Part shown: positions 35,566-44,406 of the stretch, in pieces
How the letters are laid out: every line of letters starts with the position of its first letter
How positions within the stretch are numbered: the first letter of the stretch is position 1
DNA from: JBBQXH01 sp963710975
GTDB lineage: Bacteria > Actinomycetota > Thermoleophilia > Gaiellales > Gaiellaceae
NCBI GenBank assembly: GCA_963710975.1
Contig: CAVQCG010000001.1
Location: 1 to 64,000, forward strand
Direction of reading: 5' to 3'
DNA length: 64,000 nt
Program-made: the position numbers and the translations under genes
Notes under the pieces: model-generated
Databases searched by the model: none
What the model was told of the DNA's origin: nothing
What the model saw: the letters and a program-made list of their open reading frames with translations, nothing else

Positions 35566-37140
35566 GCGAAGCGAGCGGCCCGCCAGAACGCCGGTGTGCC
35601 GGCCCTCGTCGACGGCGAGCCGGCCGTTGACCGCGACGTACGGGATTCCCTCCGGGAGCTGCTTCGGCTCGTCGTAGGTCGCGGTGTCGCGAACGGTCTC
35701 CGGGTCGAAGCAGACGAGATCGGCGGCCATCCCGGGCCGGACGAGCCCACGGTCGGGGAACCCGAGCCGCTGCGCCGGCAGGGACGTCATCTTCCGTATC
35801 GCGTTCTCCCACGTGAGGATCCCAAGCTCCCGGACGTAGACCCCGAGGTAGCGCGGAAAGGTGCCCCAGCCGCGGGGATGGGGACGCTCGCCGACGAGGA
35901 TCCCGTCGCTCCCGGGCATGTGGGCCGGGTGCTGCATGATCGTCCGGACGTTCTCCTCGTTGCCGATGTGCGCGATCGACGACGCGCCGAGAGCCTCGTC
36001 GGCACAGAGCTCGCAGTAGAAGTCGACGGGTCGCATGCCGTCCATGGCAGCGGCGTCCGCGACGGTCAGGCCGACGAACCGTCGGTGATCCTCGATCCGG
36101 ACGCCCGACACGACGATGCGAGACCAGTCGATCGGCACGTCGTGGAACCCGTCCGATCCCGTCTCCTCGAGCTCGACCCGGATGCGCTCTCGCAGCGCAG
36201 GCTCACGAAGACGCCCGATGGCCTCCTCGCCGCTCCCCGCGTGAACCCAGCCGGGGAGGTACGCGTGGAGATACGTGGCACCGGCGAGGTACGGGTACGT
36301 GTCCATCGTCACGTCGATGCCCTCGGCGCGAGCCTCGTCGACCATTGCCAGGAGCTCCGGCGCCCGCCCCTTGTTCACGTCGAACCCGAGATGCGCATGT
36401 GCGTAGTGGAGCGGAACTCCTGCCCGCCGGGCGATGTCGATGCAGTCCCCGTAGGCCGCGATGGCGGTCATCCCGTAGTTGCGGTGGTGCGGCGTGTAGT
36501 AGCCGCCCGTCTCGCGGAGTACCGACAGGAGCTCGACGAGCTCGTCGTCGCTCGCGTACATGCCCGGCGCGTAGGTGAGCCCGGAGGAGAGGCCGACTGC
36601 TCCGTCCTGGATGCCCTGCCGCACGAGCCGCTTCATCTCGGCGAGCTCGGCGTCCGTGGGCGCGCGGTCATCACCTCCCATCGCGATCATGCGAACGGTC
36701 GCGTGGGGAACGAGCATCGCCGCGTTGATGCCGACGCCGCGGTCGAACCGGTCGAGGTACTCGGAGACGCTCCGCCAGCCCCAGTCGAGCTCCGGTGGAT
36801 CGTCGTTCCAGCCCGCGAGCTGGAGCCGCATCTGCGAGAGCACCTCGTCGGTGACCGGTGCGTAGGCGAGGCCGTCCTGGCCGATCACGTCGCAGGTGAC
36901 GCCCTGGTGCACCTTCATCTCGTGCACCGGGTGGACGAGCAGCTGGATGTCCGAGTGCGTGTGCATGTCGGTGAAGCCGGGACAGACGATCAGGTCGGCC
37001 GCGTCGATCTCCCTCGCCCCGCGTTCGGCCACGTCGCCGACCTCCACGACGCGGTCGCCGCGGACACCGACGTCGGCCCGAAACCAGGGGTTCCCGGTGC
37101 CGTCGATGACCCGCCCGTTGCGGATGACGAGGTCGAGCAT
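35545..37140 (-). CDS. D-aminoacylase/N-acyl-D-amino-acid deacylase family amidohydrolase
   Basis: A 531-residue amidohydrolase. It begins LDLVIRNGRVIDGTGNPWF with the metal site CPGFTDMHTHSD (HxH). GLSSGLTYAPG, HYAHAHLGF and MQHPAHMPGSDGILVGE are characteristic of the N-acyl-D-amino-acid deacylase group. C-terminal RPGMAADLVCFDPETV closes the small beta domain. Such enzymes release D-amino acids from N-acyl forms. The frame extends upstream, but ATG 37140 is the family start, 4 nt after the SDR gene. It fits the island's amide-cleaving theme. Confidence 0.88.
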   Translation of the reverse strand: MLDLVIRNGRVIDGTGNPWFRADVGVRGDRVVEVGDVAERGAREIDAADLIVCPGFTDMHTHSDIQLLVHPVHEMKVHQGVTCDVIGQDGLAYAPVTDEVLSQMRLQLAGWNDDPPELDWGWRSVSEYLDRFDRGVGINAAMLVPHATVRMIAMGGDDRAPTDAELAEMKRLVRQGIQDGAVGLSSGLTYAPGMYASDDELVELLSVLRETGGYYTPHHRNYGMTAIAAYGDCIDIARRAGVPLHYAHAHLGFDVNKGRAPELLAMVDEARAEGIDVTMDTYPYLAGATYLHAYLPGWVHAGSGEEAIGRLREPALRERIRVELEETGSDGFHDVPIDWSRIVVSGVRIEDHRRFVGLTVADAAAMDGMRPVDFYCELCADEALGASSIAHIGNEENVRTIMQHPAHMPGSDGILVGERPHPRGWGTFPRYLGVYVRELGILTWENAIRKMTSLPAQRLGFPDRGLVRPGMAADLVCFDPETVRDTATYDEPKQLPEGIPYVAVNGRLAVDEGRHTGVLAGRSLRSRRTVV

Positions 37141-37144
37141 CTGC

Positions 37145-37954
37145 CTACGTTTCGTGATCCCGGGACTCGACGAGCAGCTCGTTCGTGAAGATCTCGTTTC
37201 CCGCCAGGAGGCCGCCGTCGACACGGAGGACCGTCCCGGTGATCCACGACGCCTCGTCGGAGGCGAGGAAGAGCGCGGCGTTCGCCACGTCGTCCGGGGT
37301 GCCGATTCGCCGCAGCGGGTACCACTTGACGAGCCGCTCGAAGACATCCGGCTCCTTCTCGACGCGCTCCTGCCAGGCAGGCGTCGCGATGGAGCCCGGC
37401 GCAATCGCGTTGCAGCGAATGCCGAGGTGGCCGTACCGGACCGCGATCGACTGGGTCAGGTTGATCATCGCCGCCTTCCCGGCGCTGTAGGCCTCGTTGC
37501 CGACGTACGAGAGGCCGTTGACGGAGGCGATGTTGACGATGACCCCGGCCCCGTGCTCGATCATCTCCGGGAGCACCCGCTTCGAGCAGAGGAACGCGGT
37601 TCTGACGACCCCGGCCAGGTCGGCGTCCCAGGTGGACTCGTCCATCAGCATGACGTTGTCGCCCTTGCAGGAGTAGGCGTTGTTGACCAGCACGTCGACC
37701 CGGCCGAACACCCGGCCGGCCTCGGCGATCGTCGCGTCCACGTCCGCCGAGGACGTGACGTCGGCATGCACGGCGACCGCACGGCCGCCTGCGGCCTCGA
37801 TCTCGCCGGCAGCGGACGTCGCAGCAGCCGCGTCGAGATCTGCGACGACGACCCGGCCGCCTTCGGCCGCGAACCGCGTGGCCATCACGCGTCCGATGCC
37901 GGAGCCGCCACCGGTGATCACCACCGTCCGGTCGGCGAAGCGCCCGCCCGTCAT
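37145..37954 (-). CDS. Short-chain dehydrogenase/reductase
   Basis: A 269-residue classical SDR. The coenzyme motif is VVITGGGSGIGRVMA, the NNA motif is DVLVNNAYS, and the catalytic set is Ser in VNIASVNGLSYVG and Y-x3-K in EAYSAGKAAMINL. Asp in VVVADLDAAAA suggests NAD preference. The C-terminus is typical (ITGTVLRVDGG). ATG 37954 overlaps the stop of the dimethylformamidase-like gene (ATGA), so it is translationally coupled. It likely oxidises an alcohol intermediate. The substrate is unknown. Confidence 0.9.
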   Translation of the reverse strand: MTGGRFADRTVVITGGGSGIGRVMATRFAAEGGRVVVADLDAAAATSAAGEIEAAGGRAVAVHADVTSSADVDATIAEAGRVFGRVDVLVNNAYSCKGDNVMLMDESTWDADLAGVVRTAFLCSKRVLPEMIEHGAGVIVNIASVNGLSYVGNEAYSAGKAAMINLTQSIAVRYGHLGIRCNAIAPGSIATPAWQERVEKEPDVFERLVKWYPLRRIGTPDDVANAALFLASDEASWITGTVLRVDGGLLAGNEIFTNELLVESRDHET

Positions 37955-40230
37955 CCGGAGCCCGTCCCGAGCGCCGGCAGCGGCTCGTCCTCCATGAATC
38001 GGCGCAGGACGTTCGCGGTCATGCGCGAGACGTTGTTGTCGCAGTCGTTCTCGAGCAGGCTCCCGCACCACGCAATCGAGCTTGTCGAGAACACGCCTCC
38101 GCCGTTCTTCGTCGTGAAGTACGTGATGTCCGCGCGGACCTGGAAGTCCATCGTTCCGCCCATCATCGGGAAGTTGAAGAAGATCTCCTCCCCGACGTGC
38201 GGATAGTTGTCCGAGTGGCCCTCCGAGTAGGCGAGGAGCCGCGTCTCGGGTGGCGTCCCGAGCAGGAGGTCGTAGCGGTCGAGCTCGTACCCGGCGGCAC
38301 CGCCGCCGACGAGGCCGAAATCGCCGATCTTCTCGTCCGGCTCGATCCCTTCCATGATGAAGGCGCAGGCGGGATCGCGGGCGTCCGGCATCTGGACGTA
38401 GTACGAGGAGTGGTCGAAGCCCTCCGCGGTGAACCCCGTCGCGAAGTTCTTCTGCGGCGCGCGGGCGCGGCCCCGCCAGATCCCCGATCGCTCGCCGCTC
38501 AGCTGGAGGTAGTGCTCGCCGGGCCGCGCTTGCCAGGCACGTGAACCGTACTCGAGCTTCCGCACCTCCATCAGCCCCGGCCGGTCGGGGTGCCAGGCGA
38601 TCGCCCAGTAGAAGCCGTTCGAGCCCAGGTACATGCCCCTGCCGCCGCCGGCCAGGTACTGCTCCCAGGCGTCGAGCATCTCGGTCGAGTAGTACTCGGG
38701 GTGCGAGCCGGTGAAGACGACGTTGTAGCGCTCGAGCAGCGCCGCGCCTTCGTCGTGGAGCTCACGGTCGGTCGCGATGTCCACCTCGAGGCCCATCGCG
38801 TCGATCCATGCGACCAGGTGGAGATCGGCGGGAAACTGCCACGGCCCGCCCGTCGCCATCCGGAACTTCGGCCGCATGTTCACGATCGGCCGGAGCGCCG
38901 ATGTCGCATGGACACCGGAGCCGTCGATGTGCGAGTCGTAGGTCGAGAGCCCGAACTCCCGGCGCCCGTAGAGCCAGAAGTCCTGCTCGGCGATCACCGA
39001 CGTGTGACCAATGATCGACTGGGCGACGGGGACGTCGTGGACGATGTGCTCGTTCGCATAGGCGAGGTAGCTCGCCGTGGGGACGAGGAAGAGCGCCTTC
39101 GCCGTCGCGGTACCGCGTGGCGGCAGAACGAAGAACGGGATCCAGTCCTCCGAGTCTCCCTGGAGCAGCCGGAGCGCGTAGACGCCCGAACGGAAGTCGT
39201 CAGGCACGCGCCACGACACGTCCGTCTCCCAGCGGCAGTCCTCGAGATCGTCGTCGTGGAAGTGAATCGCCCCGTACTCCGCGGGCGCGTGCATGAAGAC
39301 CTCGTCGATGCCGCGCCAGTTCCACCCGGTCATCCCGCGCGCGGGGAAGTTCACGCACTCGCCGTGAAGGGCGTGCGGGCCCGTGTCCGTGACACGGTCG
39401 GTCGGGATGCCCTTCGGCCCGATCCCGTCGGCGAAGTCCCACGCCGCGAGGAGGCCGTCCGCCGGCGCCGGGCCACCGCTGGTGATCGCATCGAGCTCGG
39501 CGACGGTGAGCGCCCGCCTCCAGACCTTCGGGCTGTCGATCTTCCCGTTCAGGTGGGCGTCGACCCAGCTCGAGCCCTGTTCCTTCGCGAGCCCGGCGAG
39601 GGTGAACGACGTGCCCGCATCCGCCGGGCCGCCCGACACGGATCCCTCGACGATCGCCTCGCCCGAGATCGGCACGATCGGCGAGATGAGACTGTTCGTC
39701 GAGTTGACGACGCTTCGCGAGTAGAGCGTGACGGAACCGGCGCCGTCGGAGACCGCCGCCACCGAGTACCAGCACCAAGGGTGGAACGGCGCCCGCGTCG
39801 CGACGGTCTCGCCGTCGATCCGAAGCGCCAGCCCGCCGTCCTCGACGAGCAGGGCGTACCCGGACCGCGAGTCCGTCGCGTAGCGGCCCATGATGCCCTG
39901 CCCCGGGATCCCGGGCGTCGTCGGCATGACGAAGGCGTGGAGCGTGAACGGGCCGTCGAGCGCGAGCGCACCGCCGTCGTCGACGACCACGCACGACCCG
40001 CAGTCGGTCGCCTGGAACCGCGCCGGATAGTCGCCGTTCGCCTCGGTCTCGAGCACCTCCTCCATGAATCCTGGTCCCGCGGGATTCGTGTCGCCGTGGA
40101 TCAGGCGGACGATGTCGGCTCGGAACGTTCCGCCCTCCTCCGAGCTGACCTTGAACTCGATCGGCTCGCCGGGGGCGACGGAAAGACGGTCGCAGTAGCC
40201 GTGGATCGCGGTCGGTCGTAGCTCGGCCAC
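37951..40230 (-). CDS. N,N-dimethylformamidase large-subunit-like protein with LamG-like domain
   Basis: A 759-residue protein resembling the large (beta) subunit of N,N-dimethylformamidase, an iron-dependent amide hydrolase. An N-terminal concanavalin/LamG-like region lies at about residues 90-290 (LDGPFTLHAFVMP, SGYALLVEDGGLALRIDG). The catalytic region has DVSWRVPDDFRSGVYALRL, LSTYDSH, VVFTGSHPEYYSTEMLDAW (a His-x-Glu pair matching the described Fe ligands) and NGFYWAIAWHPDRPG. A small-subunit-like gene lies immediately upstream (1-nt gap), as in the known two-subunit enzyme. GTG 40230 follows GAGGCCTGAA. The true substrate may be another formamide or N-alkyl amide. Confidence 0.8.
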   Translation of the reverse strand: MAELRPTAIHGYCDRLSVAPGEPIEFKVSSEEGGTFRADIVRLIHGDTNPAGPGFMEEVLETEANGDYPARFQATDCGSCVVVDDGGALALDGPFTLHAFVMPTTPGIPGQGIMGRYATDSRSGYALLVEDGGLALRIDGETVATRAPFHPWCWYSVAAVSDGAGSVTLYSRSVVNSTNSLISPIVPISGEAIVEGSVSGGPADAGTSFTLAGLAKEQGSSWVDAHLNGKIDSPKVWRRALTVAELDAITSGGPAPADGLLAAWDFADGIGPKGIPTDRVTDTGPHALHGECVNFPARGMTGWNWRGIDEVFMHAPAEYGAIHFHDDDLEDCRWETDVSWRVPDDFRSGVYALRLLQGDSEDWIPFFVLPPRGTATAKALFLVPTASYLAYANEHIVHDVPVAQSIIGHTSVIAEQDFWLYGRREFGLSTYDSHIDGSGVHATSALRPIVNMRPKFRMATGGPWQFPADLHLVAWIDAMGLEVDIATDRELHDEGAALLERYNVVFTGSHPEYYSTEMLDAWEQYLAGGGRGMYLGSNGFYWAIAWHPDRPGLMEVRKLEYGSRAWQARPGEHYLQLSGERSGIWRGRARAPQKNFATGFTAEGFDHSSYYVQMPDARDPACAFIMEGIEPDEKIGDFGLVGGGAAGYELDRYDLLLGTPPETRLLAYSEGHSDNYPHVGEEIFFNFPMMGGTMDFQVRADITYFTTKNGGGVFSTSSIAWCGSLLENDCDNNVSRMTANVLRRFMEDEPLPALGTGSG

Positions 40231-40231
40231 T

Positions 40232-40574
40232 TCAGGCCTCCATCAGCTCGCGGACGCGGCGCACGAGGATCCCGTGCAGGGCCTCGTCCTCGCTCGCGAA
40301 CGTCTCGTCGTCGAGGATCGTCGCGACGCTCGCCGCGCACTCCCGAGAGGACGCCGATCTTGAACTCGGTCCAGGGCTCGGTCATCACGATCACGTACTT
40401 GCCGGCCTGCGGCTGGCGGCGGAAGTACTGGAGCACCCGTTCGAGTGCGTCCGAGTGCTGCCCGAGCGGCCGGGCGGCGTGCTCCGCGATGAGCTCGTCG
40501 GTGATCAGCGCCCTGATGCGCTCGCGCTGCTTCGCATCCCAGTCGAGGTAGACCTCGACCTGCCTGTCGCTCAC
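40232..40574 (-). CDS. N,N-dimethylformamidase small-subunit-like protein, frameshifted
   Basis: A 113-residue protein after correction. It starts with GTG 40574 (SDRQVEVYLDWDAKQRERIR) and contains RVLQYFRRQPQAGKYVIV and TEPWTEFKIGVLSG. There the frame is lost at the CCC run 40342-40344, and one base later the reading is CAASVATILDDETFASEDEA to VRRVRELMEA and a TGA one base before the large-subunit GTG. Length minus one is divisible by three. Position and size match the small (alpha) subunit of dimethylformamidase. Sequence-level identity to that family is inference. GTGA overlap couples it to the preceding oxidoreductase gene. Confidence 0.7.
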
Positions 40575-41597
40575 GGTGCCTCCAGCGTCACGCGGACGGG
40601 CTGCCCGCCCTTCGCAGCCGACTCGTCGATTGCAAAGCACACCGACATCGACTTCCAGCTGTCGTGGATCGACGCGTGCGACTCGGTGTCGGTCTCGATG
40701 CACTCGAGGAAATGGTCGATCTCCTGCCTGAACGGATGGTGCTCGACCTCGGCCGAGTCGGGCTTGATCGTCGGGAACGACCAGTAGTCGAGGCTGCCCG
40801 GGTAGTGCTTCGACGAGTACACCTGGTTGTCGATGATCGTCCCCTCCGTCCCGAAGAGCTTGCAGTTGAAGATGTACGGCGTGTCGGCCTCGAGGATCGT
40901 CGCGAGCTTGCCGACCGCGCCATTCTCGAAGCGCAGCGTGGCCGCGACGACCGGGTCGAACTCGAAGTCGTCGTTCATGCGCTTGGCGGCCGAGAACGCC
41001 GAAACCTCGACGATCTCGCCGCCGACGAAGCGCAGGATGTCGACCGCGTGGCACCCGCCGCAGACGAACGCGCTACCGCCCTGGGCCTTCGAGACGAACG
41101 AGCGGTAGCCCGGGATAGACGTCCTTCAGCGGGTGCCAGTAGTCGGCCTCGCCGTAGACGAGGTCGCCGAGGACGCCGTCGGCGATGAGCTGCTTCACGG
41201 TGGCGAACTGCGGGTTCCAGCGGAGCACGAAGCTCGTGACCGTCTTGACCCCGGCGCGTGCCACCGCGTCGCTGATCGCGAGCGAGTCCTCGAGGGTCAT
41301 CCCGACCGGCTTCTCGACGACGATGTGCCGCCCGGTCTCGGCCGCGCGGACGCAGTGCTCGCGCCGTGAGTCCGGATGCGTGCAGGAGGCGATGATCTGG
41401 ATCCGGTCGTCGTCGAACAGGTCGTCGAGCGACTCGTACTCGCGCGCCTCGACTCCGAGCGACTCGAGAAGCGCCGTCGCCTTCCCGGGCGTGCGGTTGA
41501 ACACGCCGACCAGCTCGGTCTGGGGGTGGTCGGCGAAGATCTTCACGTACTCACCTGCAACCCAGCCTGCTCCGATGATCCCTACGCCGTATGTCAT
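40571..41597 (-). CDS. Gfo/Idh/MocA-family oxidoreductase, copy 2, frameshifted
   Basis: A 341-residue protein after correction. The N-part (about 41110-41597) has the Rossmann motif GVGIIGAGWVAGEYVKIF and VVEKPVGMTLEDS. The C-part carries SKAQGGSAFVCGGCHAVDIL (catalytic His), ATLRFENGAVGKLATILEAD and VYSSKHYPGSLDYW. The shift is at the CCC run 41109-41111, where removing one base joins KDVYPG to YRSFVSKAQGG. ATG 41597 overlaps the amidohydrolase gene end, and the stop is coupled to the small-subunit gene. The substrate is unknown. It probably acts on a polyol or sugar-like compound. Confidence 0.83.
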
Positions 41598-42441
41598 GAG
41601 CCCTCCAGCTTCCAGGTAGACGGGTGAGCCCGAGCAGCTCGAGGCTGTCCCGGGCGATGATCCGCTCGATCACGTCCTCGGGGACGCGCGGCAGCGCAGT
41701 CCCGTCGGTGAATCGGTTGATGCTCCTGAGCCCTGCCTCGGTCTCGGCCGGTGTCGCGAACGGCCAGTCGCTGCCGAACAGGAGCTTGTCCTCGACGCCG
41801 TACTCGAGCGCCAGCACGAGCCCGTTGTAGAACTGCCAGGGGCGGTAGTGAAGCGCCGAGATGTCCGCGTAGAGGTTCGGGTGCTTCCGGATGAGGACGA
41901 TCGTCTCCGCCATCCACGGATGCCCCATGTGCGCGATCACGATCGGGAGATCAGGGAAGGCCCAGGCGACGTCCTCGAGGAGGAGCGGGTCGGCGACCTT
42001 CAGCGGCGCGCGGCGCGGGAACGTCGTGCCCTGATGGATCAGGATCGGGAGGCCGAGCTCGGCCGCCTTCCCGTAGACCGCGAAGGCGCGGCCGTCGAGC
42101 GGATGGAAGTTCTGGTAGATCGGGCCGAGCTTCAACCCCTGCAGCCCGAGCGCGTACGCACGCTCGATCTCCTCGACAGCGCCTGGATGCATCGGATCGA
42201 CTGACATGAAGCCGACGATCCGCCCGGGATGATCGGCCGCGTACGCCGCAATGGCGTCGTTCTGGTTCTCCGCACCGCGGGCGATGTCGAGGACGACCAT
42301 CCGATCGACCATCGGCGAGAGCGTCCGCCAGTGATCGTCAAAGGTGAAATCCAGCTTCACCGGTGCGCCGGGACGAACCCCCTCGTGGTAGTCGGCCAGC
42401 AACCAGCCGAGCGGCGCGTGGGTGTGCAGGTCGACCGTCAC
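41551..42441 (-). CDS. Metal-dependent amidohydrolase (TIM barrel, Amidohydro_2 type)
   Basis: A roughly 280-296-residue amidohydrolase. It starts TVDLHTHAPLGW (HxH metal site), then LGLQGLKLGPIYQNFHPLD (Lys region), ILIHQGTTFP (His), IVIAHMGHPWMAET (His) and LLFGSDWPFATP (Asp). These match the decarboxylase/hydrolase branch of this superfamily. The last 15-20 residues as read (SWRAHDIRRRDHR) look like an out-of-frame reading of the next gene. The alternative end is TGA at 41594 in another frame (ending LEGS), overlapping that gene's ATG, so a small indel near 41620 is possible. Confidence 0.82.
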   Translation of the reverse strand: MTVDLHTHAPLGWLLADYHEGVRPGAPVKLDFTFDDHWRTLSPMVDRMVVLDIARGAENQNDAIAAYAADHPGRIVGFMSVDPMHPGAVEEIERAYALGLQGLKLGPIYQNFHPLDGRAFAVYGKAAELGLPILIHQGTTFPRRAPLKVADPLLLEDVAWAFPDLPIVIAHMGHPWMAETIVLIRKHPNLYADISALHYRPWQFYNGLVLALEYGVEDKLLFGSDWPFATPAETEAGLRSINRFTDGTALPRVPEDVIERIIARDSLELLGLTRLPGSWRAHDIRRRDHRSRLGCR

Positions 42442-42448
42442 GGTGCGT

Positions 42449-43114
42449 TCACAGGATCCCGTGCTCCTTGAAGACCCGCTGGATGCTCGCTCCGGCCGCG
42501 AGGACGTCGCGAACGGTGTTCTCTCCTGTGACCTTGGCGAGCGCGCGCTCGATCACCTCCGCCTCGATCGCCTGCGGCACGGCGAGGCATCCGTCGACAT
42601 CGCCGACCACGAGATCGCCGTCGTGGACGACGACGCCGCCGACGCGAATCGGCACCCGGATCGCCGTCACGTCGAGACGCCCCTTCGAGTCGGCAGGAGT
42701 GGCGCCGGACACGAAGACGGGGAAGCGCATCTCCTGGATCCCCCACGCGTCACGCGTCAGTCCGTCGATGATCGCGCCGCGGCCGCCGCGGGCCCGGGTG
42801 TGCGTGGACAGGAGCTCTCCCCACATCGCGGCCCTGGTCGAGCCCTGCGTCGTGCAGACCACCACCTCTCCCGCCTCGATCGAGTCGAGCAGCTCGAGCT
42901 CGAGCTTGAAGGGCTCCTCGGGAACCTCGGCGACCTCGCCGGCGAGCATCGTCGCAGCCCGCCCCGCGACCGCCGCACCCTCGTAGAGCGGCCCGATCTC
43001 GTAGCGCATGACCTGCTCCGTGTACCCCATGTCATCCATCACGTCCGCGAGAACGCTCGTGTAGAGCACGCGCTCGACATGGTCGTAGAACTCGCTGCTC
43101 CGCCTGTCCATCAC
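42449..43114 (-). CDS. RraA-like/4-hydroxy-4-methyl-2-oxoglutarate aldolase family protein
   Basis: A 221-residue protein of the RraA/HMG-aldolase fold. The active-site pattern G-x-L-x20-R-D is visible: GELLSTHTRARGGRGAIIDG followed by LTRDAWGI, with Arg-Asp for the metal and oxo-acid. Later VRVGGVVVHDGDLVVGD and GCLAVP are typical. In catabolic operons these enzymes act as oxo-acid aldolases or decarboxylases rather than RNase E inhibitors. It overlaps the third Gfo/Idh gene by 4 nt. It probably splits a 4-hydroxy-2-oxo acid. The substrate is unknown. Confidence 0.83.
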   Translation of the reverse strand: MMDRRSSEFYDHVERVLYTSVLADVMDDMGYTEQVMRYEIGPLYEGAAVAGRAATMLAGEVAEVPEEPFKLELELLDSIEAGEVVVCTTQGSTRAAMWGELLSTHTRARGGRGAIIDGLTRDAWGIQEMRFPVFVSGATPADSKGRLDVTAIRVPIRVGGVVVHDGDLVVGDVDGCLAVPQAIEAEVIERALAKVTGENTVRDVLAAGASIQRVFKEHGIL

Positions 43115-44259
43115 ACCTCCTGTAGCTCGACCGGCCGCCGCTCGTTCGCGGCTCGTTTCACTGCCAGCTCGAGACGCACCGCCTCGATGCCGTCGTCGAT
43201 GGTCACGTCCGGGCGCCGCCCGTCACGGACGCACTCGACGAAGTGCCTGATCTCCCCTGCGAACCCGTGGAGATGCCGCGGATCCAGCGCGTCTCCGGGG
43301 AGCTGGTCGTTCGGCTCCCAGATCTCGGGCAGCTCACGCCCGACCAGGCGGGCCTCGACCGTGCGCCAGCCGTCGACCGTGACCGACGCTTGCCGACCCG
43401 TGAGCACGACACGCTCGTTCAGCCGGTCGAGGCAGTTCAGCTGGAGCGTGCCGACCGCTCCGCTCGCGAAGCCGAGGAGGCACGCCCAGCCCTCCTCCTG
43501 CGCCGCCTCCCGTCCCTCCGCCAGCTTCCACATGTCGCGCCACGCCGATCCCACCACCGGCAAATCGAGCTCGCTCGGCTTCCACGAACCGGGATCGCCC
43601 GCCGCGCGCGAGATGCGCGCGGCTGCCACCCAGGACACCTCGCCGCCGAACCAGCGCGCGAGATCGAGGTGGTGGCACGCGAAGCCGTTGAGGAAGTCGT
43701 ATACGCCCCGCGGCGGGTAGACGCCGAATGTGAATCGTGCCTCGTAGGCGGAGAGCGGCCCGAACTCAGGTGACGCGGCGAGGGCCCGCGCCCGCAGGTA
43801 CGGCTCCGAAAAGCGCTTCATGAACCCGACCATCACCTGACGCGCGGCTCGCGCCGCGGCCTCACGGATCGCAAGGCAGTCCTCGAGCGTCTCGGCCGGA
43901 GGCTTTTCGAGGAAGACGTGGGCACCCGCCTCGAGGCAATCGGCTGCCACGGCAGGCTGGAGCCGCGGATGCATCGCGACGACGACCCCGTCCAGGTCCT
44001 CGCGCTCGAGCATGAGCCGGTGATCCGTGTACACACGCTCGATCCCGAAGTCACGGGCGGCCCGGCGCGCCCGGGGCTCGTCGAGGTCGCAGCATGCGGC
44101 GAGCTCGCCGATCTCCCCGTCCTCGGCCAGGTCGCCGATCGCACCACCAGTGTCCGGCGGATTGAGTACGGAAAGGCGAAAACTCGGGTACAGGTTCTGG
44201 ACGGCGTGGCTCCCACAGCCGATCACCGCGATTCGGGCCAGGCTCGCCATCGGCGCCAT
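43111..44259 (-). CDS. Gfo/Idh/MocA-family oxidoreductase, copy 3
   Basis: A 382-residue dehydrogenase. The Rossmann motif is IAVIGCGSHAVQNLYP, the EKP motif is VFLEKPPAETLEDCL, and the catalytic His region is GFACHHLDLARWFGG. The N-terminal insert (LNPPDTGGAIGDLAEDGEIG) is unusual for the family. It is the first gene of the RraA/amidohydrolase/oxidoreductase/dimethylformamidase run. Start ATG 44259, with 44247 also possible. The upstream 44260-44402 region contains inverted repeats but no strong promoter. Confidence 0.85.
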   Translation of the reverse strand: MAPMASLARIAVIGCGSHAVQNLYPSFRLSVLNPPDTGGAIGDLAEDGEIGELAACCDLDEPRARRAARDFGIERVYTDHRLMLEREDLDGVVVAMHPRLQPAVAADCLEAGAHVFLEKPPAETLEDCLAIREAAARAARQVMVGFMKRFSEPYLRARALAASPEFGPLSAYEARFTFGVYPPRGVYDFLNGFACHHLDLARWFGGEVSWVAAARISRAAGDPGSWKPSELDLPVVGSAWRDMWKLAEGREAAQEEGWACLLGFASGAVGTLQLNCLDRLNERVVLTGRQASVTVDGWRTVEARLVGRELPEIWEPNDQLPGDALDPRHLHGFAGEIRHFVECVRDGRRPDVTIDDGIEAVRLELAVKRAANERRPVELQEV

Positions 44260-44297
44260 CCTAAGCCCCTCGTTCGTACCGCGGGGCGAGCCCCGAG

Positions 44298-44406
44298 CTA
44301 GAGGCTTGATGCGAAATGACCCACGTCTGGACTAGGGCGCGGCCGTCATCGCCGATCGTCGTCACCGCTCGGCGGCCCCGAGCGCCCTTTCACATCAAGC
44401 CTCTAG
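44298..44406. repeat. Short inverted-repeat element between operons
   Basis: CTAGAGGCTTGATGCGAAA (44298-44316) and TTTCACATCAAGCCTCTAG (44388-44406) are inverted repeats with one mismatch over 19 nt, separated by about 70 nt. The right arm overlaps the stop of the downstream FMN/F420 split-barrel gene. It may be a terminator-like structure or a small mobile repeat. Confidence 0.7.

Noticed and set aside
35596..37188. Long plus-strand open frame (530 codons) opposite the D-aminoacylase gene.
   Set aside because: An antisense shadow in GC-rich DNA with no family motifs. The minus strand holds a complete amidohydrolase.
38590..40221. Long plus-strand open frame (543 codons) opposite the dimethylformamidase-like gene.
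   Set aside because: Arg/Asp-rich composition typical of shadow frames, with no conserved motifs.
41551..41594. C-terminal extension of the amidohydrolase past 41594 as a real domain.
   Set aside because: The residues are an out-of-frame reading of the next gene's start. A short indel near 41620 or a simple overlap is more plausible.
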